Shown: one piece after another, positions 23,563-32,444 of the stretch
How the letters are laid out: the number at the start of each line of letters is the position of its first letter
How positions within the stretch are numbered: the first letter of the stretch is position 1
From: Amarolinea aalborgensis
GTDB lineage: Bacteria > Chloroflexota > Anaerolineae > SSC4 > Amarolineaceae
Reading direction: 5' to 3'
Assembly (NCBI RefSeq): GCF_900491745.1
Contig: NZ_UETR01000002.1
Location: 62,001 to 126,000, forward strand
DNA: 64,000 nt
Notes under the pieces: model-generated
Databases searched by the model: none
The model's input: only the letters and a program-made list of their open reading frames with translations
What the model was told of the DNA's origin: nothing
Program-made: the position numbers and the translations under genes

Positions 23563-24600
23563 ATGTCTGTCTCATCATCAACCACAACCACACCCCGTTA
23601 TCGTCCCACCTATCGTACGGATGAACTGCGCCTGATCGCTGGCCTGGCCCAGCGCGGAGAGTCGCTCGGCTTTGTCGGCATTGCCGGCGCAGGCAAGTCC
23701 AACCTGGTCAATTCGCTGCGCGATGAAGCGCGCATGGCAACCTATTTGGGCCAGGCAGCCAGCCGGATTCATTTTGCCGCCGTAGACGCGAACACCTGGC
23801 AAGGGACGCCGCTGAGTCTGTGGAACTTGATGGCGGCCAGCCTGGAAGCATTGACTGTGCAGTGGTCAGCGCCGGCCGTGGACGGAGCGGCCATTCCCTT
23901 TGCCGAGGAAGAGCGCGCGCTGCAGCGTCTGCGTAACCGCTTGCGGGTCGTGTGCCAGGAACAGCAGCACCAGGTGGTCTTTGTGCTGGATGATTTTGAC
24001 CTGGCGTTCAAGAATGGCCCCCTGGCGATGCTGGAGCAGCTCAATACCCTGCGCAGCGACGGCAACCGCGGCCGTCTGAGCTACCTCGTCTTCACGAAAC
24101 GGCTGCCGCACGTGTTGGGACGCCGCCATCAATTGGACGCATCCTCCAAATTCTACGATCTTTTCCGGCATCAGCTCTACGCGTTGGAACCCTATACGCG
24201 CAGCGATGCGCAGCAGATGCTGACCTATCTCAACGATGGCGCGGGTCGTCCGTTGGCGCACAAGGATCTCGCGGTCATTCTGGCCCTGGCCGGCGGCCAC
24301 AGCCGCTTGCTCAAGCTGCTGTTCGATTTGTGGAGCCAGGAGGGATGTCCGGCCGTCGAGCGCGCGGCCTATTTTGCGGGCAAGGCGGATGTGCAGCAGG
24401 AATGTGAACGAATTCTGGCTGGACTGCACGAAACAGAGCGCCAGGCGGTTTTGCTGGCGGCTCAAGAGCGGGCCGCCAGCGCTGACACCGTGGACCACCT
24501 GGTGCGCCGCGGCCTGATTGTCAACCTCAATCCGCCAACCTTGTTCAGCCCGGTGATGGCGTACTACCTGCGGCATAACAGAGCAAGCGAGAAGAGCTGA
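23563..24600 (+). CDS. AAA/STAND-type ATPase
   Basis: A 345-residue ATPase; ATG at 23563 with GGGAG upstream. The Walker A motif is GIAGAGKSN near residue 42 and Walker B is VVFVLDDFDL near 140. A further sensor-like stretch, YLVFTKRLPHVLG, follows, then a helical segment and a C-terminal winged-helix-like region (QAVLLAAQERAASADTVDHLVRRGLI). This is the layout of ORC/STAND-type ATPases acting as signalling switches or DNA-associated ATPases. It lies in the cluster of zinc-ribbon and SPFH proteins. It is in the same general class as the minus-strand ATPase at 30626, though the two are not close copies. Confidence 0.8.
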   Translation: MSVSSSTTTTPRYRPTYRTDELRLIAGLAQRGESLGFVGIAGAGKSNLVNSLRDEARMATYLGQAASRIHFAAVDANTWQGTPLSLWNLMAASLEALTVQWSAPAVDGAAIPFAEEERALQRLRNRLRVVCQEQQHQVVFVLDDFDLAFKNGPLAMLEQLNTLRSDGNRGRLSYLVFTKRLPHVLGRRHQLDASSKFYDLFRHQLYALEPYTRSDAQQMLTYLNDGAGRPLAHKDLAVILALAGGHSRLLKLLFDLWSQEGCPAVERAAYFAGKADVQQECERILAGLHETERQAVLLAAQERAASADTVDHLVRRGLIVNLNPPTLFSPVMAYYLRHNRASEKS

Positions 24601-24614
24601 TAGGGAGGTGATGT

Positions 24615-25625
24615 ATGAATACGGCACTCATCAGCGCGCTGGGCGTAGGGTTTGTGTTGATTGCGGGGATCATCTATCTGCAGCCTGGACTGCGAACCGT
24701 GCCCCAGGAAGAGCGCCTCGTGATCTACCGCCTGGGCCATTTTTATAACATCGCCGGGCCAGGCCCGGTTTTCCTCCTGCGCCGCATTGACGAGGTCTGG
24801 CGCACGTTCAGCGTGCGCGAACAGCCAGCGTCGTACAGGGTGGACAATCTATTCATCTACGGCGTACCTGTTGCGTTGACTCTCTCGATTTGGGCGGCTT
24901 ATGATCCCGTGCAAGCCGTGGGCAACGATCACGCCAATCAGACACGCCTGATTGTTTTCAATGAGTTCGAACGCAACGCCCAAGTAATTCTTGCGCTGCG
25001 CCATATCCTCGTTCAGGAACTTGGCGCCATGGAACAAGCGCATCCTCTACCGGCGCAGGCCACAATGGGCGACAAGATTTTGCCCATCATTCCAGGTTTG
25101 CCTATTTGCAACGGCATGTTGGCGCGTGTTCGAGAGCGTCTACGCGATGACATGCGCACGATTGGTTTTATTCTCAACCTGACGCAGCCAATCCTCATTA
25201 CCAGTATCCAGCCGCCAGAATCGGTTAGCAAGGGCTTCGATCGCGAACGGGTCATGTCGTTCTTGCGCCCACAGTTCCCCAATCTGCCCGATGATGTGCT
25301 GGCGCAGCTGTACACGTCCATTGAGAAGCTCGACTTGCCGACCCTTCAGCGCTTCGTTGTCCAGAATGAGGGCAATCTGAGCACGCGCATCGAACAGCGG
25401 ACGGACAACGCGCAGGGCGGACAGACCCGCGTCAGTGTGCAGACGCCCGCCGCTGGCGCTGCGGCTGCCGCTTCGGCGCAGCCTCCGGTCAGTGCAACCG
25501 CCCCGGCGTCACAACCCGCGCCGGCGTCTTCACCTTCACCAGAGGCAGATGAGCTGACGCCTGGCGACTTGACGGTGCTGAAGCGCGTGCCGCGCGCCGC
25601 GCCTGCGCAGCGCAGAGCTGCTTGA
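24615..25625 (+). CDS. SPFH/band-7 domain membrane protein
   Basis: A 336-residue stomatin-like protein. One N-terminal membrane helix (about residues 5-25) is followed by the band-7 signature (TVPQEERLVIYRLGHFYNIAGPG) and the SPFH domain to about residue 180. The C-terminal ~60 residues are low-complexity, rich in alanine, proline and serine. SPFH proteins oligomerise at the inner face of the membrane and scaffold other complexes. The ATG is preceded by a strong AGGGAGGTGA. It closes the plus-strand cluster; only 18 bases separate it from the converging response-regulator gene. Confidence 0.88.
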   Translation: MNTALISALGVGFVLIAGIIYLQPGLRTVPQEERLVIYRLGHFYNIAGPGPVFLLRRIDEVWRTFSVREQPASYRVDNLFIYGVPVALTLSIWAAYDPVQAVGNDHANQTRLIVFNEFERNAQVILALRHILVQELGAMEQAHPLPAQATMGDKILPIIPGLPICNGMLARVRERLRDDMRTIGFILNLTQPILITSIQPPESVSKGFDRERVMSFLRPQFPNLPDDVLAQLYTSIEKLDLPTLQRFVVQNEGNLSTRIEQRTDNAQGGQTRVSVQTPAAGAAAAASAQPPVSATAPASQPAPASSPSPEADELTPGDLTVLKRVPRAAPAQRRAA

Positions 25626-25643
25626 CGGGAAAATTGGAGATTG

Positions 25644-27209
25644 CTACGGCTGCGTCCCGTTCTCCAGCCACTGGCACAGGTGCGCGGCGGAGAGCAGGGC
25701 CAGCGGGTGATGTTCGCGCATGAAATCGAAGCGCAGCAGGTTGAGAGTCGCCAGGAGCAGGCTGGCGTTGTACTCGGCCATGTTGTGGTTCACGCCGTTG
25801 AGGTTGGCGGCCAGATGACGTAGATGAGCGAGTACGGTCAGGACTTTGCTCTGTGCATGACCCGTCGGGATTCTCAGATGATCCAGCCGCGTTTGCCTGA
25901 GCAAGACTGCATCCAGGTCGTGAAAGACATTGATGTCCTTGTTTTCGGCCAGATTGAACTTGATGGCCGTTTCCAGGACGACGGCGTCGCGCAGGATGTG
26001 ACTCCAGCCGGTGCGGTAGAAATCAATCAGCCAGGTGCGCTCATCCTCCGTGACCAGAATGTTGTGCTCATTCAAGTCGCCGTGGGTGACGGTGCGCACC
26101 ACGGTGAAATAGAGGCGGTTATCACGCTGCGCCAGCCACCGCTTGGGGTTGGGCAATGCTCCCGCGACGCCGGCAAAGGTCAACTGCGCGCTTTCGGGGT
26201 CAATGCCCAACTGCTGTACGCCCCGCCAAACTTCAGCCCAGTCAATGCGCAGCCCTTCCGTATACATCTCCACCAGATCGCGGCGCTGGCGCGGCATTTC
26301 TTGATTGCCATACCACCGCGCGCAAGTCACACTGAACAGGTTGTCCAAGGCATGCCGAATCGGTTCAGCCGCATGACGCCGGTAGAAACGGGCGAAATCG
26401 CTGACGTCTGGCAGTTCGGCGCCGATGAACTGATAGCGAATCACCCCAAGCACCCGACCCAGCTCGCACGTGAGCTGAACGCCGGCATAAGGCCCCAGAA
26501 AGTTCTCAATATGCTGGTGAAAATTCGTATGTTCCTGGCGAATCTTGTCCTTTTTGCCGAACTTGACCACCACGGGGACGCCAGCCTGCGCATCGAAATA
26601 GGGCTGCACGCGCAGCACGCCCGCGCCGCTTTGCCCTGCCTGCATTTTCTGAATGAAAAGCCGCGTCGCGTCTGGCAGCACGCGGCGCAGCAAGTCGTAC
26701 AGTTCGGCCGCCAGAGGCTCGGACGGCTCGCGGCGCGCCCATGTGAAGTCTTCCCACAAACGGCGCAGGTCGCCATTGTCCCCTTCGATTTCAATTTCGA
26801 GATCGTGGTCCAAATGATTTTGCGCCAGGGCATCCAGCGCCGTTTGCAGCAGCACGTCGGCGTCGAACGAGCGTTTTTCCAGAAAATCCACCACCTTGAA
26901 CTCGCGGAAGCTGGCGCGCATGCGTTCGTTGCTTGGGTACGCGCTGAGCACGATCAGCCGCACGGTGTCGGTGAGGTCATACGTGCGCAGCATCTGCATG
27001 AACTGCGCACCCTGGTCGTCCCTGGCATTCCCCAGCACCAGGCTCCAGTCCACAATCGCGACATTGAAATAGCAGGTTTGGAGCAGGCTCTCGGCCTCGA
27101 CCAACGCGCCGGCGGTATGAATCGAAGCGGCGATCGGCTGCAAAACCTCGCTGACATCCCGTTGCCACATAGGGTCATCTTCCAGGACTAAAACATGCGC
27201 ATCGGCCAT
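25644..27209 (-). CDS. Response regulator fused to an APH/kinase-like domain
   Basis: A 521-residue protein. The N-terminal receiver domain has the acidic pair (VLEDDP), a phosphoacceptor aspartate in VAIVDWSL, and VLSAYPS and VDFLEKRSF for the switch residues. From about residue 170 a kinase-fold domain resembles aminoglycoside/choline kinases, with VVKFGKKD (possible lysine), THGDLNEHNILV (catalytic loop) and LIDFYRTGW (metal-binding aspartate). This resembles the 'ternary complex associated' kinase-like domains described in bacterial conflict systems; that link is from memory and tentative. It is the third gene of a minus-strand set with the histidine kinase at 27327, its likely phosphodonor. 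Confidence 0.8.
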   Translation of the reverse strand: MADAHVLVLEDDPMWQRDVSEVLQPIAASIHTAGALVEAESLLQTCYFNVAIVDWSLVLGNARDDQGAQFMQMLRTYDLTDTVRLIVLSAYPSNERMRASFREFKVVDFLEKRSFDADVLLQTALDALAQNHLDHDLEIEIEGDNGDLRRLWEDFTWARREPSEPLAAELYDLLRRVLPDATRLFIQKMQAGQSGAGVLRVQPYFDAQAGVPVVVKFGKKDKIRQEHTNFHQHIENFLGPYAGVQLTCELGRVLGVIRYQFIGAELPDVSDFARFYRRHAAEPIRHALDNLFSVTCARWYGNQEMPRQRRDLVEMYTEGLRIDWAEVWRGVQQLGIDPESAQLTFAGVAGALPNPKRWLAQRDNRLYFTVVRTVTHGDLNEHNILVTEDERTWLIDFYRTGWSHILRDAVVLETAIKFNLAENKDINVFHDLDAVLLRQTRLDHLRIPTGHAQSKVLTVLAHLRHLAANLNGVNHNMAEYNASLLLATLNLLRFDFMREHHPLALLSAAHLCQWLENGTQP

Positions 27210-27326
27210 ATGCTATGCCTCCAAGAACGAACATGCGGAGCGATTGAATCTTTGATCTGCAACTCTGTGCAGCGTCCCTGCGGAGGCTGCGTCTGCTGGT
27301 CCGTGTCGTGACGCAGGCAGCCTGCC

Positions 27327-30300
27327 TTATCGAAGCGCCGGCAGCCGGATGATACAGGTCGCGCCGACTCCCTCCTGTGATTCCAGCTCGACGGCGCCTC
27401 CGCACCGTTGGATGAACTGACGACAGGTAAACAGGCCGCGGCCCCGGATCTGGCCTGTTTCGACTTTGGTGCTGTAGAACAGCTCGAACGCGCGGCCAAG
27501 CACTTCAGTCGGTATGCCGGGGCCGTTGTCCGTAATGCGGAGTTCCACGGCGGCCTCGCCGGTCCATTGCAGTTGCACGTGCAGGCGGCCATGGCCTTCC
27601 ATGGCATCGCAGGCGTTGTCAATCACCGACTGGATGGCGTCCGACAGCAGCGGCCCGCTGCCGTTGACCCAAACAGGCGTTCCCGGCAGATCCAAGTCCA
27701 GCTCGATGTTGGCGCCCTTGACGTGACAGCAGACTTCCTCGACGATTTTGCACAGGTCTAGCAGCTCGCTCGTCGCGTGTTCCATCTGCACCACCATGTT
27801 CAGTGGTTCCAGGAGCCCTTGCAGGGTTTGCACCCGGTACTCGATGTTTTTCACCGATTCGACCACCGGCGTCGAATCGGCAACCCGCTGGCGTATCTGT
27901 TTGAGATGATGCGGAATATCCCCCATGGCGTTGCCCAACCGATGCGCCACCGCATGGATCAGATCGTAGTAATCGCGCTCACGCACGGCCTGGATTTGCC
28001 GTTTGGCTTCCTGCAAGTCCTGGTATTGCTGCGCATGGTCAATCGCCAGCGCGGCCTGCGCCGCAAAGGCTTGCAATAGATTCTCGGCCTCGCGCTCGAA
28101 ACGTGCAGCCGCGGTCGTGTACAGATTGATGGCGCCGAGCACCACGTCACGGCTCACCAAGGGCATACTCATCATACCGTGCAGCCCGCGCTGCATCACT
28201 TGACCGTGCGGCCGCGCGTGCGGGGCCGTTTGAATGTTGGGTTCATGTTGCACCTGGCGAGAGATCACCGCCCGACCCGTGACGCTGTTCAGGCCCAGGC
28301 GTTGGCTGCGGTAGGCTGCGTCGGTAATGGTTGATTGCAGGATGACTAACGCCTGCTCGTGCGGCAGGTACTTCCAGATCGTGGCGTCCTGCGCGCCGAA
28401 CACCGTCTGCACCTGCGCGATGACCTGGCTTAACACGTGGTCTAGATCCAGCGTGGAGCTGACCACCAGGCTGACATGGCGCAGTTGGCGCAGTTCTTCC
28501 ACCTGACGAACCAGCGCCTGGTCGGTGCGCTGCAGGAGTTGACCGTTGTAGACTGCAATGGCAACCTGGTCGGCAAATCCTACCAGATTGCGCCGATCTT
28601 CTTCACTGATGAGTTCCTTCTGTTTGCTGTGATAACCCACTTCCAGCGCGCCCAATTGGCTGCCGGCTGCGGTCAAGCGCATAAACGCGCGCAGGTAGGC
28701 ATGCAAGCCAAAGCGCTCGGTAATGGTTGGATTCAATCCACGATCGTTTGGGTGAACGATGATCGGCTGCGTCTCCTGCAAGCAGCGGGCCGCCGGGTGC
28801 TGACCGTAGCGGTCAAAACGCGCCAGAGCTTGCCAATCCACCGACCAGGGTCGCCCCACGCCCGCCTCCATGACGAGCAGGGTATTGCTGCTGTCGAACA
28901 GATACAGGTTGGCAAAATCACAGCCCAGGGCGCTGCAAATCGCCCGCAAAACCCGCTCGTACGTGGGACGCAGGCTCTCCGTGGACAGCACGGCCTGGCC
29001 GATCTCTTGATAGGCCGTGCGCACCGTCACACTTTCGATGGCCCCCGCGGCATGGCGCAAGAAGCGCAGGAGGTCCGGTAGATCAGCGGGCAGCCCGTGC
29101 TGATGAGAGCCGGCCTGATAGTCCTCGATGCTCACCACGCCGATCGGATGCATCTCTGGCACCAACGCCGCCACCAGGCGAACCTGATTGCCGGCGCTGC
29201 GGCGTAGGGCGTAGTCGCCAAAGTGAAATGTGCGCGCCTCAACCGAGGCGACGTCTGGATCGTTCAGGTTGATGGTGTCCGCGACCAGCGATGCATCGTA
29301 CGAGTGGTGCATCAGGCGCAGCTCGTTTTGCCCTGGATCGGCGCGGTAGGCATGCACCCTGGAGAGTCCGAAGCCCAACTCCATGCCCTGGACGAGCGCT
29401 GCGTACGCTTCCTTTAGATCGTCCACCGCATAGATGGATTGAATGATGGCTTCCAGCAGATCGGCGCGCGCCTGCGGCTGCGGATCAGCCCGCAGATGCC
29501 ACGCCAGGTATTCGATCGCCTCGCGCCAACGCCCGGTCATGCGCAGCACATGGCCCACCTGCGCCGGCCGCAAGCGGCTCTTCAATCCCTTGCGATAGAT
29601 CTCATTCTTGAATCGGTAGGCTCCCTGGTGAATCTTCAGCGCGCCGCACAACTGCAGACGGTCGGCCCCCGTGCGCGTGATCGGCTGGCGGGCGCGTCGC
29701 TGCGGCAGCTCGCCGCGCTCGATGATGTCGAGCAGGTCCAACACGGTGTCGGGGTCTTCTTCGATCAGTTGAATCGCCTCACGGATGGGCGCCTGGGCCT
29801 CGTCCGTGCGCCACAGGCGTTCGACTGCGCGGGCCACGACGGAGGCCGTGACCTGCGGCCGCTGATAGCCGCGCACCGCCTCGGCGCACCAGGCGCACAA
29901 CTGCGGCAGCAAGTAGCAGTCGCCAGTCGCCCATTCCAGCAGGTTGTCCAGGGCGTGATCAGAGGCATGCGCCCCGTACGCGGCCAGGGTGGCAGACGCC
30001 AGCTCTCGGCTCTCAGCGTCGGTCAGGGATGGCACCAGGATCGGTTTTGCGATGTTGAAAGGAGACGTGGGGCCGCTCGACAGTCCCGCCAGGTTCATGC
30101 CGCCTGTGACCACCACCACCAGGCGCGGGCCGAACTGTACCATCTGTTCGTTGTACGCTGAACGCAGCGAGACGAGCAGACTGTAGACCAGGTCCTGCGG
30201 GATAGATTGCAGATGATCAATCAAGAGCACCAGGTGCCGGGTGCGCTGCTGCAGGCAGGCCAGCAGATAATTCTGGAAGTCGCGGCTCGAAAGGTCAGGC

Positions 30301-30623
30301 GCGGACGGCGCAGGCACAGAGACGCCGGGCGCTTCGCTCATCAACTCAGCCAGGCTGGTGAAAAATGTCCGTTCATCGTCCGAGCGCGCCTGCCACAAGT
30401 CCACATAAATCCCCTCGGCCAGATCTCCCGTGGGAATTTCACGCAGGACGTCGTGCAGCAAGGCAGTCTTCTCGTGCCGCGGCGGACCAAGCAGGACTAC
30501 ATAATCCAGTCGGCGTATGCGCGCGAGGATGGCCTGGATCAGGTGGTTATGGCGGATGCGCACCCGCTTGAACGTCGTGTGGCCGTCATAGGTCGCCAGC
30601 GAGAAAGCGGGGTCAACCGGCAT
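27327..30623 (-). CDS. ATPase-GAF sensor histidine kinase
   Basis: A 1098-residue multidomain kinase. An N-terminal STAND-like ATPase has a modified P-loop (LLGPPRHEKTAL) and Walker B LVLLIDHLQS, followed by a helical/winged-helix region. Two GAF-like domains follow at about 530-680 and 700-860. A histidine phosphoacceptor lies in HAVAHRLGN, and the C-terminal ATPase has N-box DNACDAM, G1 DNGPGIP and G2 GQIRGRGLF. No membrane segment is seen, so it is a cytoplasmic sensor. It starts 2 bases after the stop of the upstream ATPase gene, indicating coupling. The response regulator-kinase at 25644 is its likely partner. Confidence 0.87.
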   Translation of the reverse strand: MPVDPAFSLATYDGHTTFKRVRIRHNHLIQAILARIRRLDYVVLLGPPRHEKTALLHDVLREIPTGDLAEGIYVDLWQARSDDERTFFTSLAELMSEAPGVSVPAPSAPDLSSRDFQNYLLACLQQRTRHLVLLIDHLQSIPQDLVYSLLVSLRSAYNEQMVQFGPRLVVVVTGGMNLAGLSSGPTSPFNIAKPILVPSLTDAESRELASATLAAYGAHASDHALDNLLEWATGDCYLLPQLCAWCAEAVRGYQRPQVTASVVARAVERLWRTDEAQAPIREAIQLIEEDPDTVLDLLDIIERGELPQRRARQPITRTGADRLQLCGALKIHQGAYRFKNEIYRKGLKSRLRPAQVGHVLRMTGRWREAIEYLAWHLRADPQPQARADLLEAIIQSIYAVDDLKEAYAALVQGMELGFGLSRVHAYRADPGQNELRLMHHSYDASLVADTINLNDPDVASVEARTFHFGDYALRRSAGNQVRLVAALVPEMHPIGVVSIEDYQAGSHQHGLPADLPDLLRFLRHAAGAIESVTVRTAYQEIGQAVLSTESLRPTYERVLRAICSALGCDFANLYLFDSSNTLLVMEAGVGRPWSVDWQALARFDRYGQHPAARCLQETQPIIVHPNDRGLNPTITERFGLHAYLRAFMRLTAAGSQLGALEVGYHSKQKELISEEDRRNLVGFADQVAIAVYNGQLLQRTDQALVRQVEELRQLRHVSLVVSSTLDLDHVLSQVIAQVQTVFGAQDATIWKYLPHEQALVILQSTITDAAYRSQRLGLNSVTGRAVISRQVQHEPNIQTAPHARPHGQVMQRGLHGMMSMPLVSRDVVLGAINLYTTAAARFEREAENLLQAFAAQAALAIDHAQQYQDLQEAKRQIQAVRERDYYDLIHAVAHRLGNAMGDIPHHLKQIRQRVADSTPVVESVKNIEYRVQTLQGLLEPLNMVVQMEHATSELLDLCKIVEEVCCHVKGANIELDLDLPGTPVWVNGSGPLLSDAIQSVIDNACDAMEGHGRLHVQLQWTGEAAVELRITDNGPGIPTEVLGRAFELFYSTKVETGQIRGRGLFTCRQFIQRCGGAVELESQEGVGATCIIRLPALR

Positions 30624-30625
30624 CG

Positions 30626-32164
30626 TTACAGCCCCTCGCGCCGGAGTTTGCGTAGCAAGAAATCGGGATCATATTTCTCCGTCAGCACATGCGGGAACAC
30701 GGGGGTGGCAAAACGGTACTCGCGACCGCTGGCAGCAAAGGTGCCGGCCATCTCCAGGTTGCGGCAGGCTTGCTCAATGTCGAGCACGCGCGTATTCACG
30801 GCGCGTCGCGCCAACGCCGCGTCGATGGCTTCCAGGTCAAAGGCGCGTTCACCGCCATACTCGGCCATCACGGCAAACACGATCACCTTTTCCAGGTGCG
30901 TGGTGTTGTCCATGAAGGTGCCAAGCACGAAGGTGCGAAAATCCTCGTTTGTATACACATCGGTCAGATAGGCCGGCGTCAACACCCGGCTGTCCTCCTG
31001 ATCCAGGCGCTCAACCAGCGCCTGACAGTAGAACTGAATCAGGTTGGGTTGCCCGGCGGTCTCGTCATAAATACGGTTGACAATCTCGCTGCGCTGTTCG
31101 AAGTGGACGCGCAGTTTTTCCAGGGGGCCAATGATCATGTCGCTCGCCTGCTCGCGGCTCAGTTCTCTCAGCCGGATGTCCTTGGCGAAGTTGTAGAGGG
31201 GCGAATCGAGGTTGTTGCCGGCGCGCATGAGATCACGAAAACCGGCGATGATGTAGCGACAGTGCCCCAGGTTGCTGGAGGCGCGCAAGCCGTGGAGCAG
31301 GGCGCCATCGGTGTAGTGCCAGGCCAGCAGTGAATCGAACTCGTCGAGCAGGAAGATCAGCCGGCCGCCAAAACGCCGCGCCATGCGTTCCAGGAAATTG
31401 GGAAAGAAGATCGGAAACTGCCGATTGTCCAAGCGCGCCAGCTCCGGCGGGTGCAGTTTGCGCACGATCTCGCGCACAAAATCATTCGGCGATGCGATCG
31501 CGCTGCAATCCATGACGATGATGCGGTCCTGCGCCCGTTCATCGCCGCTTTCCTGCGCTGCGGCGCGCAGCCGGCGCTCAATCTCGCGCAGGAGCGAGGT
31601 CTTACCGATGCGGCGGATGCCCATGATGGCAAAGTTGCTCGTGCTGCCCTGCAGGATGCGGCGCAGCTCCAGGTCGCGACCGAAGAAGCGCGAGCCGCTG
31701 ACCGGTTTGCTTGTTTCGTAGGGCGTCAAGAGGCTGAGCGCCATTTGCTGGCTGAGGCGGTCGAGCAGCTCGCCAGTGGGGCGCCGTGACTCGCGCACCG
31801 CGTCCTGGTCGGCTTGATCGAGCACCAACGCCGGGAGCAGGGTGCGCTGCAGCGCCGCGCGCAGGCCGGCGCCGGCGCCATCCACCAGCAGAATGGGATT
31901 GCGTTCAGCCAGGTTGCGCAGGCGGATCAGCTCAGCCAGGCTTTGCGCCAGTTCGCGTTCAGGCAGGGCAGAGAGGTCGTGACTGCGCACCCAGATCACC
32001 GGCGAGCGGTCGGAGAAACGCAGCTTCCAGGCGGAGAAGTCAACCAGGTAGATGTGAAAGCCGAGGAGTTCCTCGTGCAGGCGCACCGGGTAATCGAGGG
32101 CGTCGTCCAGGAAGTGAAGAAAGGCGGGCATCTCCTGACGCCAGGAGAGTTTGACATTCGTCAT
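30626..32164 (-). CDS. STAND/AAA-type ATPase with unknown N-terminal domain
   Basis: A 512-residue protein starting at the ATG at 32164, with GGAAGAG upstream; the TTG 10 codons earlier is less likely. The N-terminal ~165 residues form an unrecognised domain. The ATPase half starts at SRFFGRDLEL, with Walker A MGIRRIGKTSL and Walker B LIFLLDEFDSLL, then a sensor stretch, YIIAGFRDLMRAG, and a C-terminal winged-helix-like region. Such ATPases occur beside or fused to signalling domains in cyanobacteria and Chloroflexi. It is the first gene of the minus-strand set of three, which suggests that ATP-driven switching feeds into the phosphorelay. Confidence 0.82.
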   Translation of the reverse strand: MTNVKLSWRQEMPAFLHFLDDALDYPVRLHEELLGFHIYLVDFSAWKLRFSDRSPVIWVRSHDLSALPERELAQSLAELIRLRNLAERNPILLVDGAGAGLRAALQRTLLPALVLDQADQDAVRESRRPTGELLDRLSQQMALSLLTPYETSKPVSGSRFFGRDLELRRILQGSTSNFAIMGIRRIGKTSLLREIERRLRAAAQESGDERAQDRIIVMDCSAIASPNDFVREIVRKLHPPELARLDNRQFPIFFPNFLERMARRFGGRLIFLLDEFDSLLAWHYTDGALLHGLRASSNLGHCRYIIAGFRDLMRAGNNLDSPLYNFAKDIRLRELSREQASDMIIGPLEKLRVHFEQRSEIVNRIYDETAGQPNLIQFYCQALVERLDQEDSRVLTPAYLTDVYTNEDFRTFVLGTFMDNTTHLEKVIVFAVMAEYGGERAFDLEAIDAALARRAVNTRVLDIEQACRNLEMAGTFAASGREYRFATPVFPHVLTEKYDPDFLLRKLRREGL

Positions 32165-32353
32165 GCGCTGAACTCTTCCGGTGGGCAAGGACAACGTGTC
32201 ATGTGACGGCGGCTGTGCAAGGGTGACATATCAACCAGGCCCGGTTGTTGAATAACCTACGGTCAAGGATACACGATTTTGCGATGGGCGTCAAGCGGAA
32301 GTTGAGAGGGCAGAGTGCAAAGTGCAAAGCCGCCTTAGGAAATGTTCACCGGT

Positions 32354-32382
32354 TTGCTCTCGCGCCCGTTCGAGGCTATAAT
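32354..32382 (+). promoter_or_regulatory. Promoter of the restriction-modification gene
   Basis: TTGCTC (32354-32359), 17-base spacer, TATAAT (32377-32382), about 60 bases before the start at 32445. Confidence 0.7.
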
Positions 32383-32444
32383 CGCGCCAGGCCGCGGCCT
32401 CAGCCTGGGACGGCTTGTCCTCATTACCGTGGAAAGGTCCAATC

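Noticed and set aside
25824..27191. 455-residue plus-strand frame opposite the response-regulator gene
   Set aside because: It is the antisense shadow of a clearly coding gene; the minus-strand product has receiver and kinase motifs.
25644..27209. Aminoglycoside resistance kinase
   Set aside because: It is fused to a receiver domain and placed next to a histidine kinase; resistance is not supported.
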